Source: Hysterangium stoloniferum (Eukaryota > Basidiomycota > Agaricomycetes > Hysterangiales > Hysterangiaceae). From it: DNA of 64,000 nt. The stretch is from the NCBI GenBank assembly GCA_015178975.1, contig WHVD01000073.1, forward strand, positions 62,001 through 126,000. The letters are read 5' to 3'. This document shows, piece after piece, positions 34,700 to 47,221 of the stretch; the stretch's first letter is position 1, and every line of letters starts with the position of its first letter. The notes under the pieces are model-generated. The model made no database searches. It was given only the letters and a program-made list of their open reading frames with translations, and was not told the DNA's origin. The position numbers were made by a program, and so were the translations under genes.

Positions 34700-36392
34700 A
34701 TGCCACACGGCACCGATATTCTTGTACTTGGAGCAACTGGTAACTTTCTACACACCGAAATTCATAAGAGAGTCATCATCTGAAGTTCACAATTTACAGG
34801 ATTCACAGGTCAGCTCGTCACAAAATATCTAAACGAGCACCGAGATCGTACCTCCTTTACATTTGCTTTGGCGGCCCGTTCAAAGAGCAAACTCAGTGCT
34901 CTCGCGGAAAGTCTGCAACTAAATGCGCAAATCCCAATGTTGGTTGTCGATGTCACGAAGGAAGATCAAGTTGACGATGCTGTTAAGACAGCGAGGATTA
35001 TTATCAATACTGTAGGACCATATTGTACCTGGGGTACTCCTGTAGTACGGTATGTATGCTCCTCTATAATTCTGCTCGAAGGATCAAGACGATAAAGTGT
35101 AGAGCATGTGCCCGTAACGGAGTTCATTATGTCGACCTTACCGGTTCGTATTGCCCAGAATTGCATTGCTATATATATTTATCGATTATAGGGGAAACTG
35201 CGTGGATTAAGGATATCATTGAACAGTAATTAATATTCGCTGCCCTGCCGTTTGTATACTCACTAGTAATTCTTTCATCGTAGGTTTGATCTTCTTGCGT
35301 CCAAAAATGGAGCTGTTATCATTCCCAGTTGTGGTTATGATTCCATCCCTTCAGATCTTTCAGCCTATCTGTCAATCAAAACCCTCAAAGCACGCCTTGG
35401 ACCTGACACTGAAGCAGGCGAAAGTGTTACGTCCCACAGGCTGAAAGGAGGTATATCGTTCGGAACATTGTCGACGATATACACCTATATTACAGAAGTT
35501 CCAAGACCAAAAATCATTGCAGCATCCAGGGATCATTCCATAAGCCCAGCTTCTGGTGCCAAGTCTCCCCGTCACAAACTGGTTTATTCGATGCCTCACA
35601 TTACTCCCAGAATCACCGGTGGATTTTTCTTAATGTCAGGTGCCAATCGCTCAATAGTTCTCCGAACACGCGGCCTTATAGATGTAACGCCGTCGATGAA
35701 GGACTTGCATTATGGCCCGAAATTCACTTATGAAGAGTTCCTTGCGACGTCAAATCAGTTGACAGGAATGCTTTTGAGTGTGTTTATGTTTTCTTTTGGA
35801 TTGTTTTTAAGTTCATCAAAAATTGTGAGCATCAAGCCCACTCCCTGCATTATCAAATGATCTTATGTCTTTCTAGGCCCAATGGCTGTTCAAACACTTC
35901 GTCGTTGACACACATTCTAACCCTACGTATGAGTGAGTTGATTTATTGACTATTATCATAAACCTCCACAAAACCTTCTAGAACAATGCAGAAAAACTTT
36001 TTGAAGTTGACTAACGTCACTTCCTCCGTTGCTACGTCAGCGAAGCCCGAAATGACAGCTAAAACCATAATCAAAATCCGCGGAGATCCTGGCTATCTCT
36101 GTACATCGGGTGAGTTAATTTTATGCGACTCACGTCTGTATACCGAACTGCTTTGACGCTCGGATTACCACTCGACATCTGCTGCACAATTCAACGACTA
36201 ATCATCACTTCTGCTTTAGTAATGCTGGCAGAAAGCGCGCTCGCTCTCCTTGACACCTCGAAACTCACCCCTATTGGGAAGCAAGGAGGAGTACTAACTG
36301 CTGTCAGCGCCTTGGGCGATGAGCTAGTCACCCGCTTAGATAACTCGGGCAGATTTCAGTTTGAGTCTAGCATCATCACTCCAGAGCCCTGA
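34700..36392 (+). CDS. Saccharopine dehydrogenase-like oxidoreductase (membrane-associated)
   Basis: Eight exons: 34700-34739, 34800-35049, 35103-35143, 35192-35225, 35284-35824, 35877-35932, 35982-36109, 36220-36392; all phases close, 420 aa. The N-terminal Rossmann loop ILVLGATGFTG spans the first intron. It is followed by ALAARSKSKL, INTVGPY, VHYVDLTGE and PSCGYDSIPSDL, which define the saccharopine-dehydrogenase-like family (yeast YNR027/ human SCCPDH type). A hydrophobic stretch (MLLSVFMFSFGLFL) near residue 260 fits the membrane-bound habit of SCCPDH-like proteins. The end carries GGVLTAVSALGDELVTRL. It is probably an NAD(P)-binding protein of lipid droplets or membranes rather than a lysine-pathway enzyme; that role is inferred from the family. 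Micro-exons of 40, 41 and 34 nt are notable. Confidence 0.9.
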
Positions 36393-37217
36393 TCCTATAT
36401 CCATTTTGTAACACGGACATACGGCGAGTAAAGAACCTCAACTTATTTGCCATCCAAAACCTTACTCTGCATTTACAGCGCACGGCAAACTTCAATTCGC
36501 TGTGGTAAGAGAGTTCATATACCATCGAGTCATATTATCAGCCCTACAGCATTATATATGGATCGGTGCAACTGTTTAGAGCCAGACTGCCTGAGCTGTT
36601 TGACCATACTCTTACTTGTTATTCAGACTTGACATAAGCTTCTGCATTATTTCTCGCTTGGCAAGTTGAAGTTTGTAGACTATGTAGTGATAATTGCTAG
36701 TGCTGGATACTCCATGAGTCGAGACCTCCAAGTTTAAGCCGTGCGCATGCGCTGTAGGTCTCCAAAGCGACAAGCTCAATATTCTACCTAAGCCACATAT
36801 CCTGATACGACAGATTGATATACATGTGTATAACAAATGCAGAACTTCCCAGATAAATATATGATATTACAACCGATGTCCGAGTTGGCCATGCAAATGC
36901 ACTGTAGGAAGAGATTGTACTGAAAATAAGTCCATTGCATACCGCCATCAAATGCAAATTATGCACTGATGATCAGTCAAACACTTAAATCGAATCAAAA
37001 TAACGCACTGATATTCATTAGGGGAAAGCAACACTTTCGCACCTTTTTGCATTTAGATATAAGGAGTATATATACCTCACTTGCCATTTAAGAAGAGGTC
37101 TTCAGGCTTGCATTTAGTTGAACTCGAAAGTAGCCAGACAAACTCGTAACAACGCTTACCTAATCTCGGGCAGTTAGTAGACTTCATTGACCCACGCACT
37201 ATTGACGTGTAAGACGG
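36393..37217. other. Intergenic, no gene seen
   Basis: About 0.8 kb between two plus-strand genes. AT-rich, short frames only. It probably contains the promoter of the Uso1/p115 gene. Confidence 0.5.
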
Positions 37218-40200
37218 ATGGACTTCATATCCCAAACTTACAATGCACTTAAAGGGCCTGCTGGCGCGCCTCAAACTGCTGTAGAAACTATCCGTAGGTT
37301 GGCAGACCGACTATCCCAAGACACATTACTGTCGGATCGACGCGCTGCTGTGTTATCTCTAAAGGGGCTATCCAGGGACTGTAAATCCGATGTGGGGGAA
37401 GTGGCTTTACTTGGACTATTGGATACCCTTGAGAAAGATACAGATATCGATGCTGATATTGCAAAAGCTGTTCTGGAGACCTTAACGACCCTTTGTGAAG
37501 TCGGTGGTACGGAGGCGGCGGCTGACAATGCACCCAGTGGCAAGGATGTCGGTATGAAGCATACAGATACTGTTCTATCTACTCCTCAGGCAGCAAACAA
37601 GCTGTTTCACCTATTGGGTGATCAGACATTTTATACCCGATTTGGGACTCTACAACTGTTGCAAGTTTTACTACAGAATCGAAAAACTGCCGTTCAGAAT
37701 TATTTCATAAAATCTTCAGTCGGGTTTTCCAATGTGGTATTGGTGCTTGAAGACAAGCGAGAAATAATACGCAATGGTATGTCGTTGATCTGACCGGCAT
37801 ATAGCTTTGTTTTGTACATCGGCTAATTTAAGTTCGAAAGAGGGCCTTCTTATGCTTCAGTCTATTATAACGCAAAACGCGGAAATTCAAAAGATACTGG
37901 CTTTCGAAGGGGCTTTCGAAAAGTTACTAAACATCATCCACTCAGATGGTGGCATAGAAGGGGGCATTGTTGTACAGGACAGCCTTAAATGTATGGATGG
38001 TTTACTACGTTTCAACGTTTCCAACCAAGTGTGTTTGTCAATTGTCCTATCTGTTAAGATTTACCCTTCTCTTTCCAGTCATATTTCCGCGAAACGTCGT
38101 TGCTCCCCCATATCACACCTCTCCTACTATTTCCTTCGAATCTTCCGCCAACAACTCCTGCCCCACAAGAGTTTGCCTTGCAGTTTTGGGAGCTTCAAAA
38201 AACTATCAACGCGAGTCTGGTTGTAGGCATTCTGGGTATGCTTATCGGAAGCAAGGGAGGTTCAGTATGTGATTTTTCGTGCTGGTCTAAACTTCGTCCA
38301 ATGCTTACTTCCATGGTTTGGAAGACCAATGAACAACATTTAATTATCAGATGTTTGTTAGAACTCGCCCTAGCCTCCAACGCTCCGACCTCAATCAAAA
38401 TTCGGGTATGGATGCCTAACTTTGTCTAGTATTACCTTATCCTCATGTTTTTAGGCATTACGCATTTTGCCTACTGCTCCCGTATCCCCGACTGCCCTAG
38501 TGACTCCATATCAACCTGTTCCCGAAACAAATGGGGAAGAATGGGACCGCTTAGAACCGGTCACTCCTCTGGACGCTCTGGTGAATAATGCAGTTTTAGG
38601 AGAGTACGGAGGCGTCAACGATGCTCCCGACAACCGAAAGCGAGACGCGCTGGAGTTCAGGGCATTGTCTCTGAACGTTTTTGAGGTAAGAAAATAACAA
38701 CTTATTGCTGGCTGGGAAATTAATTTTCACTGGGATAGAACTTCATACAGCAGGAGGAGACGAAGTTAGGTGTCATTCGCGGAATGCTACCGCCTGATCC
38801 TTCCGTAGGTACGGACCCTTGAGAGCAATTTGTAGCTTGAGCTAACAGATATTCTTCAGAAAAACAAACAAGCATTGCAGCTCTCAACTTATTAAATACC
38901 TTAGCGACTCTTCCTGCATCACCTTTGACCCCATCTACTTGTAACCGCATACACATCGCCACCTTAACTTTAGCCTCTTTATTACGTTTCTCAATACCGG
39001 CGAAATTACTGGCTCAAACAGTCGTCCCCAATCTGGCCGCGCAAGTCCCGCCAACCCCCGGTGTTGGAGGTGGTTTCTTCGTTCCGGCTGATGACGTGGG
39101 TATCAAAGAACTTGCTGGCCAAAGTGAAGATACTGATGCAAACACCGATGATCGCCCTCAAACGCTTTTGCAAACACTGACAGAGCATCTGTCTCTGTCA
39201 TTCTTATCACGAACTCGAGCGGTGGAGACCGGCGATGGTCTGGAGGAGCGGGAGTGGGACCGACTAATCGTTGGTTATTTGAGCCTTCTATCCCAGTGGC
39301 TTTGGGGAAATCCGAGCGCGGTGCGAGAATTCGTAGAGTCCGGTGGACTGAGTGTTGTAAGATGGGCGACTCTGACTATGGTTTTTTTAACTCAACTCAC
39401 CTCTTTTGCCATGTAGCTGGTTGAACCGATTAATCAAACATCTGGGATGGATGTCCTGGTTCAAGGCTTGTGTTCTTTCCTTCTTGCCATTAGTTACGAG
39501 TTCAACCGTGAGCCCGGTGAAATAACACGGTTAGTCGATCTTCTCCATCCTATTGTATCTTTTAACGCGATGCATATAATTCACAGTCACACAATTCACG
39601 CAATCCTAAACCGCCTCAGCCCTGACGCACTCATCGCAAGAATGGCCCGTGCGCGTGATGATGAACGCTTCAAGGCCATCGGACCAGATACGATTGTGCT
39701 ACCATATGCTGCTTCACAGGCGTTACCTTTATCACATACGACCGCTAAAGATGCTGAAGGAGAGATCTGGTTCGATTGGGGGTTCGTGGAATTCTGGAAG
39801 TCAAACTTTTGTAAGCACCTGTGGAGGATGCTCTCTCTTCTTTACGCTGAAGTCGTCTTCCATCATAGATAGCATGCAGCGAGCGGTAAATACAGCTCCT
39901 GATGCACTTTCGGCCTCATCAAGTGAGTACGTTGGGCTGCTTGCATCTATCGGCTGATACTATCTGTTTAGTCGAAAATCCCGAGCAGGCGGCCGTCATA
40001 TCATCGTTACGGGACATGATCCATCGACAAGCTTCCGAGCTTGATGATCTAAGGGCTCTTGCTAATCGCCCACCAACTTTTGGGGATAAGCCTGAAACTT
40101 TGGCATTGGTGGCTTCATTACAACAGCAATTGGAAAGTAATTCAGAAGAAATGAACAAGCTGAATGCGCAGCTCGCAGAAGCCAACCATGCCTATGAGGT

Positions 40201-40462
40201 AGAGGTATGTTTCCTCAGCAACTTCCTCCCATACCTTCTTTTTTTATAAAAATCATAGAAAATTTCCCTTACTGGCAAGCTCCATGATGTCCAACAAGAC
40301 TTAAAGAGTGTAGAAGAGGCTAAAAGAGAAGCCGATAAAGAGCAAGAGGACTTACTAGTATTCTTGGAAGAGTTGAGTGGAAAGCGTCGGCGAGACAAGG
40401 CTCGGATGCGGGAAGCAGGCATGGATGTTTCGGATGATGAAATTGAGGAGGGGGAGGAATAA
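37218..40462 (+). CDS. USO1: General vesicular transport factor Uso1/p115
   Basis: Twelve exons: 37218-37776, 37805-38028, 38079-38264, 38325-38405, 38455-38685, 38739-38808, 38860-39356, 39417-39529, 39587-39810, 39869-39922, 39972-40204, 40259-40462; all phases close, 891 aa. It starts MDFISQTYNALKGPAGAPQ, then armadillo-type helical repeats (RLADRLSQDTLLSDRRAAVL, LLDTLEKDTDID). Next come KILAFEGAFEKLLNII, GGIVVQDSLKCMDGLLR, LGMLIGSKGGS, LLELALASNAP and EPGEIT, the head domain of the tether. The last about 130 residues are coiled coil (SSLRDMIHRQASELDDL onward) and an acidic tail (VSDDEIEEGEEE). It tethers COPII vesicles to the cis-Golgi together with Ypt1/Rab1 and golgins. The coiled coil is much shorter than in yeast Uso1 (1,790 aa), closer to animal p115. 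The intron 38265-38324 is a multiple of three, so retention would stay in frame. Confidence 0.95.
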
Positions 40463-40562
40463 ACTACTTTGTTTTTACTTATTATTTGAGTGTATCTGAT
40501 CACTTCTGGTTATGGACGTAATGGGTCAGGCGTACGCCATATAATACATGCCAAAGTGAGAG

Positions 40563-41566
40563 TCAATGCCCCTCAATTTCTTCATCCTCGTCTGAGTCGT
40601 TATCCGATACTTCAAAGAAAGCGTCCTGATACGTAGTTTTGGCCTCCTTGACATCCTTTTGCTGGCCTCTCTTTCCTCCACGCTGCACAGTCTCCGATTC
40701 TTCATCCCAATTCATTGCATCAGCTGATCTCTCTCCTTTTGACAGAGCTAATTCAGGATCTTGCTCTAGTTCACCTTTCTCCATGGCCATTTGTATCGCT
40801 TGTTTCAACTCTTCGCGTTGACGATTCGTATTGTCAGTTACGTTGTCTTTAGTGCCATTAGTTGACTGGGTAGGGAAAAGTGATATATACTTCTTGCTCT
40901 TTGGGTAATGCTATATAATATTGCTGTTAATGGCATGTGCAAGTATAAAGCATATCAAACATACAATGATATAATTTAATTCAACACGGTAGAGCTGTAA
41001 TGTCTTCTGAAGGTCAGGAATGTCTCCCGCAGGCGTTTTCGAGTTATCTATTGTTGCTTTAATTTGCTTTATTTTTCGGCAAACTTTCTGTCGCTCTGTT
41101 GGTCGTATGGGTATGAGTGATTTTGGGGCGGAAAAAGAATCTCACCGAAAAACTTTATCTAGTAACAAACAGTAAATTTCAGTCCCTGTTGTTAAATGGT
41201 CGGCTGAATCTTCCGCACTTTGTGATATCTTGCTGCGTTAGTCCGCTCCTTCCGTCCTTGTTCTGCTCTAGCTAGGTCCGACTCTAAAGACTTCAATCGC
41301 CTCTCGGTTTCTACTCTCACATCTGCCGCTAGATTATTCTAATATTGTGAATGTGTTAAGCTGTTCTGAGCTTTAATCAACACTAAATGTATTAAAGTGC
41401 AATTCACCTTAGCTAGTAGTCGTCGTGTCTGGCGAAGAGAAGACTTGATTTTCTGGACACCTGGTAAGGAAGACGCAGATGAGACGTCTTTAGGTTTGAT
41501 TTTCGACTTCGACTTTACTTTAGCGATCTTGCTGCTCGATCCAGTTCGATTTGACGTGTTAACCAT
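40563..41566 (-). CDS. EFG1: rRNA-processing protein Efg1
   Basis: Five exons on the minus strand: 41566-41408, 41338-41219, 41152-41146, 41095-40965, 40910-40563; 254 aa. A basic N-terminus (KVKSKSKIKPKD) leads into the Efg1 domain: SSLRQTRRLLAK, then LAADVRVETERRLKSLESDL, KERTNAARYHK, ERQKVCRKIKQIKATID and LYRVELNYIIHYPKSKKYIS. The C-terminus is acidic (VSDNDSDEDEEIEGH). Efg1 acts in the nucleolus in 18S rRNA maturation. Exon 3 is only 7 nt (TTTTTCG) and supplies the Phe-Phe of the family's FFERQK motif. It is inferred because no other splice choice keeps the frame, and it leaves out a Val-Arg pair usual before it. The gene converges with USO1 (100 bp between stops). Confidence 0.88.
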
Positions 41567-42190
41567 AACGTTAGCAAAAGGTGTGTTTTGAGAAAAACCG
41601 TTGTCACATCATAGAGTACTTAGTCACAACTACTGTAGTGGGCTATTCTCAGCTAAAGTTCAATCATTGGAGTTGTGTTTGACCTTGACCAAAGCTCCTT
41701 CACTTGCTATGTACTCAGCCAGTGAAGCATATTATCCTCGTTGGTAATACCACTCTTATGGTTATAATGGGATTTCAATTGGACAATGACCCCAATTTTC
41801 GGGCAATAGAAAGTTTTGAGTTCATGTTCTTTGATAAAAGGTATGCATAAATCCATAATCTACTAATAGGGGAAAGCTGGTACAGGGGACCTCGAGATAC
41901 TTTTTTTTTTTGGTAAAACGTTTGGTATAAATTAGGACCATGCGCATAGCGGATATCCAAAACTCCGTTATCAACTGGCTCTTGTCAGGACAGGCCACAA
42001 GAAGGAAATAATACATTTATGTACACACTGCCGGAGAGCCACCAATATACACGGGATTTGTCGGTACAGCTACATTGGAACGGGGCGACAAATGAGATGC
42101 GCGGGAATGATACATTTCCTTGGAGGTATTTTTGGCCATTTTCTCGTAAAGCGAGCATCCTTCGGATACATACATGGGAGAAAAGTGGAA
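41567..42190. other. Intergenic between Efg1 promoter and receptor gene end
   Basis: About 0.6 kb, AT-rich with a T10 tract near 41900. No gene seen. Confidence 0.5.
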
Positions 42191-44462
42191 TCAGAGAGCT
42201 CGTGGGACACTGTTGTCATTCCAGTCAAGTAGGTCAATTGGAGAGGTAAAAGTGGCAATCTGAGACCAGAAATAAATTTAGTACTTGATAACTGCAGACT
42301 ATAAGTTTCACGTACGTAAGGATGCAGCCGTGGCGGTCGTTGCGGTCTTTTTAAACCTGCATCTATAGCTTCGCCAAGCTCCATCATGCGCACTTTCATT
42401 TTCTCTGGATTTTTGCCCGCTTTAGTCGCTCCCTTATTATGATGTTCTTCCTCTAATGGGAATTTAATATTATCAGAATTTCCCAAACCACGTTCCAGCT
42501 CCGTGCCTGAACACCAGGGATTAAGCCTACTCTCAGGGTTTTCTGTTTGCGAGTCGTAGTCGCCCGTGTCACTCACATTCCTAGGTGGATAATAGGGTGT
42601 CGTAAGCGGACTTGGTGACGTGAAATGCCCGCTATAGTATCTGGTTTTACTCTTTGAGGGTACAGACATGGAAGGCGGTGGAATGTCGAGAGTATCTTCA
42701 TCTCCGAAGGGGTCTGGGGATCCGATCTCCGATCTGGACTGAGGTAGATGTGCCAATTTCGCATTGAGGAGAGAACGCACATGACGATTGCGATGTGGAA
42801 AGTCTGAAGTTGCAGAGATGAATGATCCGGGGTGTGACTGCATCTCGAGCGTGCGTGGACACCAATTGGAATCTTCTGCAAGGGAACGGGGGAAGAAAAC
42901 AAGAAGGGTCAAAGTCGACGAGCCTATAGTCCCAACGGCCGACATAAAAGCGAGCATATCTTAGGGATTGCATCTAAGCTAACAAAGCACAAGAGAGACT
43001 ATATTTAGTACGAACCTGTCCAAAACCTACGAGACAGCATATGTGACGTGCGGTGAGAACATCGATAGCTCTTCTTAAATATATAACACTTACGCGCTTT
43101 CATTGATTATATGGTGACCATGAACACCGTCTATTCCTAATATCAACAAAGGAACAGTCATGAATAAGCGGCAAATAACACGAATGATCTAAAATATTGT
43201 AAGCGCCAGGACGAAGGGTGCATAATGTCAGGCGTACATTCAATTCGTGGAATTTAACCAACCGCAATACGACTACAGCTGCAGCACCTTCTCTCTTGAC
43301 TCTCCACAGAAAATTTGGGAATTTGAATAAAACTATGAAGAAAAACAAGGTGACAAGCGTTGATGAAGCCGATCCTACAAGAAATACCCATGCTTCGGCC
43401 TGTAATAGCATAAATATAATGAGAATATTATAGGAATACTTTGTGAGTGTGTCACGAACCCTAAGAGGGTCATTTCGCGTCAGAACAGCGGTGGCAGGCA
43501 ATCCAATCATTGCAATGCAAGATCCTATAAGCCTTTATCAAGTACATGTAAAGGACGGACAGGAGGGTTAGGTATTCACCAATAGCCCACACTCTGAATT
43601 CAAAACTTGAGAACCAAGTCCTTCGCGTTGGTCCTTGGTGTAGGAGGAACAGCCAAAAAGTGAGCTCTGTGATCTTATCGTAAATTTCAGTAAAAGAGGA
43701 GGAGAAGGGGACCGCCACCTTCCAAATGCGTGACTCTGTTCACCATTCACCATTAAATATTTTTTATAGAGGTGGGAATACTTACATTTCGAGCCCCCAG
43801 ATCACACCGAATACAATGTATAATGGTTGAAGCCAATTTTGATCAGCTTCGGGCCAGAACTGAAAAGGGGTAGGAATGACTTTTTACAGAAATCAGCTAG
43901 GCATAAAACACGAAGAAGCATGGAACCCACTTCCGGACCCCGGGACAAATCTGTACCCATTTCGATATTTAAGTATGGCCATTGCTACACTAAAAATGAC
44001 TAGTGCAGGAACTGAAGTTAAGTAGGAATACTGTGCAATTTCTGTGAGAATCGAGCTTGTAGAATTCGAGGTGCTTACTGTCATAATGCGCTTGAATGCG
44101 CCGGGTTGTCTGCCACTAGACCAAGATAAGCACTTGAAGCGGTCATAACGCCACAGGTGTACACCAAGAAATATCTGAAGCTGGAACGTATCGTATGGTG
44201 TGAAGGTTGGTACATAGGGTCGTAAGCCTTTGCAGCGACGGAGTAAGATAGAGCACTCACACCGCAAGCAAGTGTAGCCCATGCCAGATGGACCGATGGA
44301 GAGAGATGACACATGTTGGTCAAGAAGGATGTACGATGATACGTCTGTGGAAATGGCGATTGAAGGCTTAACAGAGATACGTACGAGCCCAAGTATTACT
44401 CGAAACAATGAAATCAATATTCGAAACTGCGAATAGATGCCAACTACGCCGGGAATGGCCAC
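42191..44462 (-). CDS. Seven-helix receptor-like membrane protein
   Basis: Thirteen exons on the minus strand: 44462-44385, 44344-44261, 44180-44079, 44030-43931, 43879-43786, 43735-43719, 43666-43580, 43524-43460, 43399-43238, 43188-43094, 43026-43016, 42959-42316, 42259-42191; phases close throughout, 535 aa. Hydrophobic helices are spread over the first about 310 residues. Landmarks are GVHLWRYDRFKCL, GRQPGAFKRIMT, PLYIVFGVIWGLEM, ELTFWLFLLHQGP, WVFLVGSASSTLVTLFFFI, VKFHELNIIRVICRLFMTVP and MLAFMSAVGTIGSSTLTLLVFF. The last about 220 residues form a hydrophilic Ser/Pro-rich tail, as in receptors regulated by phosphorylation. I infer a GPCR-like surface receptor of a family known from agaricomycete genomes; ligand and G-protein partner are unknown. 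Two micro-exons, 17 nt and 11 nt, are required by the reading frame. Confidence 0.85.
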
Positions 44463-45945
44463 GATCCGGCTTGGGTGTCGAGTGAAATGAAGAACTTAGT
44501 TCTTAAGTCAAGTAGTTGATATGTTTGAGAAACGGCTAGAGGTTTCTCAGCTTCACATCAGTGATCCAATCGGGTGTTGGTTGCATCCGGATCCACACCC
44601 ATATGCCATCTGCACTGCTTCATCAAGTTCATTATGGAGCCATCCACACTAGCATGTCAACCATCATTATAATATTAAAATTAGTAAGGTACAAATAGGT
44701 TCTACTAGCTTCCGATCTGTAATGAATTACCCAACTTGGCAAGGATTGTATATTCATCTGTCTGGGACAGATTCGACTGTTAGAAATATGAAGCCTTCTG
44801 GACTTGATAAGAGCCATGTTTCATGGCTTGTTCCAACATCAGCAGATGATGATAGACGATAACGACAACCAATCAGGTCATTAATTCTTGGCCGTCCCTC
44901 GTGACAGATAAAATTTTGGATACTAAAATAGTCAGTGTCTTTATAATTGGGCATCGGTCTACACATGACCAGGCGTCTGTTACAGGAATCGATTATCGGT
45001 CCTGTTTGGGAAGTAAAACGGTCATGCTCACATAACGATCATAGGCACACATTAATTCAAAGTGCGTCTTCATATACAATTTTTAAGAATCCCATGAATC
45101 CGTCCGTCCGAATATATATTAAGTGGTTCAGTAGTAAATAGCCAAATACTCCCGAACAAACCAATTATCACTCATTGCAACAAGCAGCATCGCTCGCGAT
45201 TGACCTGTATCGATCTAAGCATATACCAATTCCGTATTTGTTATGATATATATTGAAAGTTTAAAGATATAAGATTTAACAGCCTGAACAACGCATTGCA
45301 GGATGGAGTGGTGGTCTAATGGACCAAACCCCGATCCCAATCTTTGTTTAGAAAATTTATCTTGTTGACCCAGTTGTTCCATTGTTTACATGTATATTCT
45401 GTCGGAAAAATCCGAAAATCCTGATCAGGCCTGTCGGCAAAGTCAGGTGCCGGCTTACCTGATCCCAGCTGCTCAGTCCTGAAGCGGCGTCCAGCAGACT
45501 GATCGTGCCTGGGAGAGTGCCGCCAGCCTGGTGCCAGAATCCGGCAGCCTGCCGAAAGGTGAAGGTGCCTGCCGCATGGTCACGCAGCCTGATCAAAGTT
45601 TGCGCAGACGCCAGGTAGCCAGATTATGGTCTGTGCAGATGCCTCGGCAGCCTTGACCGCTTTTGGAAATTAGAAGGTCGCTTCGACTGTATGGTTAGCG
45701 GCGAGCTGGTGTGTTTTTGGAGCGAATATTGGTTGTTGTGTTGAGATGTGGCCTTGAAGGTGAAGGTGCGATATGCCTCAATGAATAATAGAATGGGAGC
45801 AAGGAATTGGACCAGAGGGTGTTTGGAGGACTGTGAGAGATGTTAGTGTCCAAAATTGTTTGCATTGTACAAAGGTTATTCCTATGTGGAATCACCTCTT
45901 ACTTATCATAGCTATAGTAGGCTGATAGATATATCAAGTTGCTAT
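44463..45945. other. Receptor promoter side and GC-rich anomaly
   Basis: 44463-45390 is AT-rich intergenic sequence. 45400-45670 is markedly GC-richer and repeats short words (GCCTGATC, GTGCCTG, GGCAGCCTG) in no fixed register; a minus-strand frame through it is chance-like. At 45841 a TGTTAGTGTCC could be the outer end of the adjoining LTR, but it does not resemble the other copies. Confidence 0.4.
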
Positions 45946-46697
45946 CAGCTTATAGGCTGCGCCCTCGCTAGATTGTGTTGTCCAATTTCAGACAGGCAGA
46001 TGGGAATTCTGGGGAGTCTGGGCAGGGGTTGTGGGTCAAGGGGTCGTAGGTCGGAGGTCATGGGTTGTGAGTCAAGATAGGTAAGAGAGATAGATGCGCC
46101 GGAGCCCATGGGCTCCGACTAGTGTGAGTGGTGTAATTCAAGTAGGAGTTTAGAGCAGAAAATGTATTAGATTACTGGGGGGAATCTAAGCCAATTTTCT
46201 GACTGGATTGTATGTACAACATCTGCCAGTTTAAATAGACCGTGGAGTGAATGACATACCAAATCCAGTAATGATGAAATGAAACTAACAAAACATAAAA
46301 CAGGAATAGTAAACACCAAGTTTGGTGTTAGGAACAGGACAGAATGGAGTGGAGTCCAAATAGTGACAAATCATAAACCATAATGGGAAACGGAGCAGGA
46401 GTGGAGTCCGAATTGTGACAGGTCATTTGACTAAAATGGGAATGGGGCTCTGTTAGAGTGGTGACGGGTTTTACGAGTGGGGTCCGGTGACTGATGCATG
46501 GGATGAGGTCGGACATAAACAGGGATGGAGTCCGGTGGGTTTTCCAGTGACTGAAACACAATGTAACAAAGACGAACATAGACAAGTCTGATGTACGGAG
46601 TCCGGTGGGAATTCCAGTAAACTGACAATGGGTGCGTATAGGGTGTGGGTGTGTATAAGTTAGTGTCTGGAGTCCGGCAGGAATTCCAGTCGTAACA
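45946..46697 (-). repeat. 3' LTR of element T
   Basis: Read on the minus strand from TGTTACGACTGG at 46697. Contains TATTTAAA followed, about 26 nt later, by AGTCAGAAAAT, the inferred RNA start. Homology with the 5' LTR and the LTR-T at 52407 ends at 45946 (AGCTTATAGGCTGCG side). Confidence 0.85.
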
Positions 46698-46711
46698 GTA
46701 CCCTCCCTTTA
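46698..46711 (-). promoter_or_regulatory. Polypurine tract of element T
   Basis: Minus strand reads ATAAAGGGAGGGTAC immediately before the 3' LTR start TGTTACGAC. This is the expected plus-strand primer and fixes the direction of the element. Confidence 0.9.
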
Positions 46712-46847
46712 TGCTGAAGTCCCAAAGAGGCTCTAGACCTCGATAAGGTTCTTGTTGGCTACGCACATGTGTCAAAAGTCATGTCAGTTACATGTATATG
46801 TCAAAGAGTCATGTGATCTGGAAGGTAAGGTTCAGACATGACGAGCC

Positions 46848-46857
46848 TATATATAAA
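46848..46857 (+). promoter_or_regulatory. TATA box of the antisense gene in element T
   Basis: TATATATAAA on the plus strand, 65 bp upstream of the ATG at 46922, with an AT-rich start-site region between. It lies between the polypurine tract and the antisense gene, so the gene seems to have its own promoter. Two GTCATGT words lie 60-90 bp upstream. Confidence 0.6.
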
Positions 46858-47065
46858 TTTGAAAAAATAAAATTTATTCTTCTTTATTACCCCCATCTTC
46901 GCCATAATAGGACCAAAGCCAATGCCAAGACGTCCTATGCCGACTGCTGGGCCCTCCACGGGCACTCCATATCGGGCGCTGCTCAGCACAGCCCAAATTT
47001 TGGCGCGACGAGAGGAGCAGTGCCCACAACATGAAGAAGCAGAGAAGGAGGCCAGGGAGGCCGAG

Positions 47066-47221
47066 GAGGCCTTGGACAGGGAGTACCAGGTGGCATTGGC
47101 CGCGGAGGAAGAGGCTGCGAGGCAGAAGAAAAGAGATGAGGAGGAGGCCTTGGACAGGGAGTACCAGGTGGCATTGGCCGCGGAGGAAGAGGCTGCGAGG
47201 CAGAAGAAAAGAGATGAGGAG
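47066..47221 (+). repeat. 78-bp tandem duplication in the antisense gene
   Basis: Two copies (47066-47143 and 47144-47221) with no visible difference, encoding the 26-residue coiled-coil unit twice. Being identical and in frame, the duplication is recent or kept homogeneous. Confidence 0.95.

Noticed and set aside
7892-44470. A secondary-metabolite gene cluster around the P450 or the oxidoreductase
   Set aside because: No synthase, terpene cyclase, NRPS-like or transporter gene lies nearby and the two enzymes are 23 kb apart with repeats between.
45357-45596. Minus-strand 79-codon frame in the GC-rich island
   Set aside because: No domain and coincides with irregular word repeats; considered chance.
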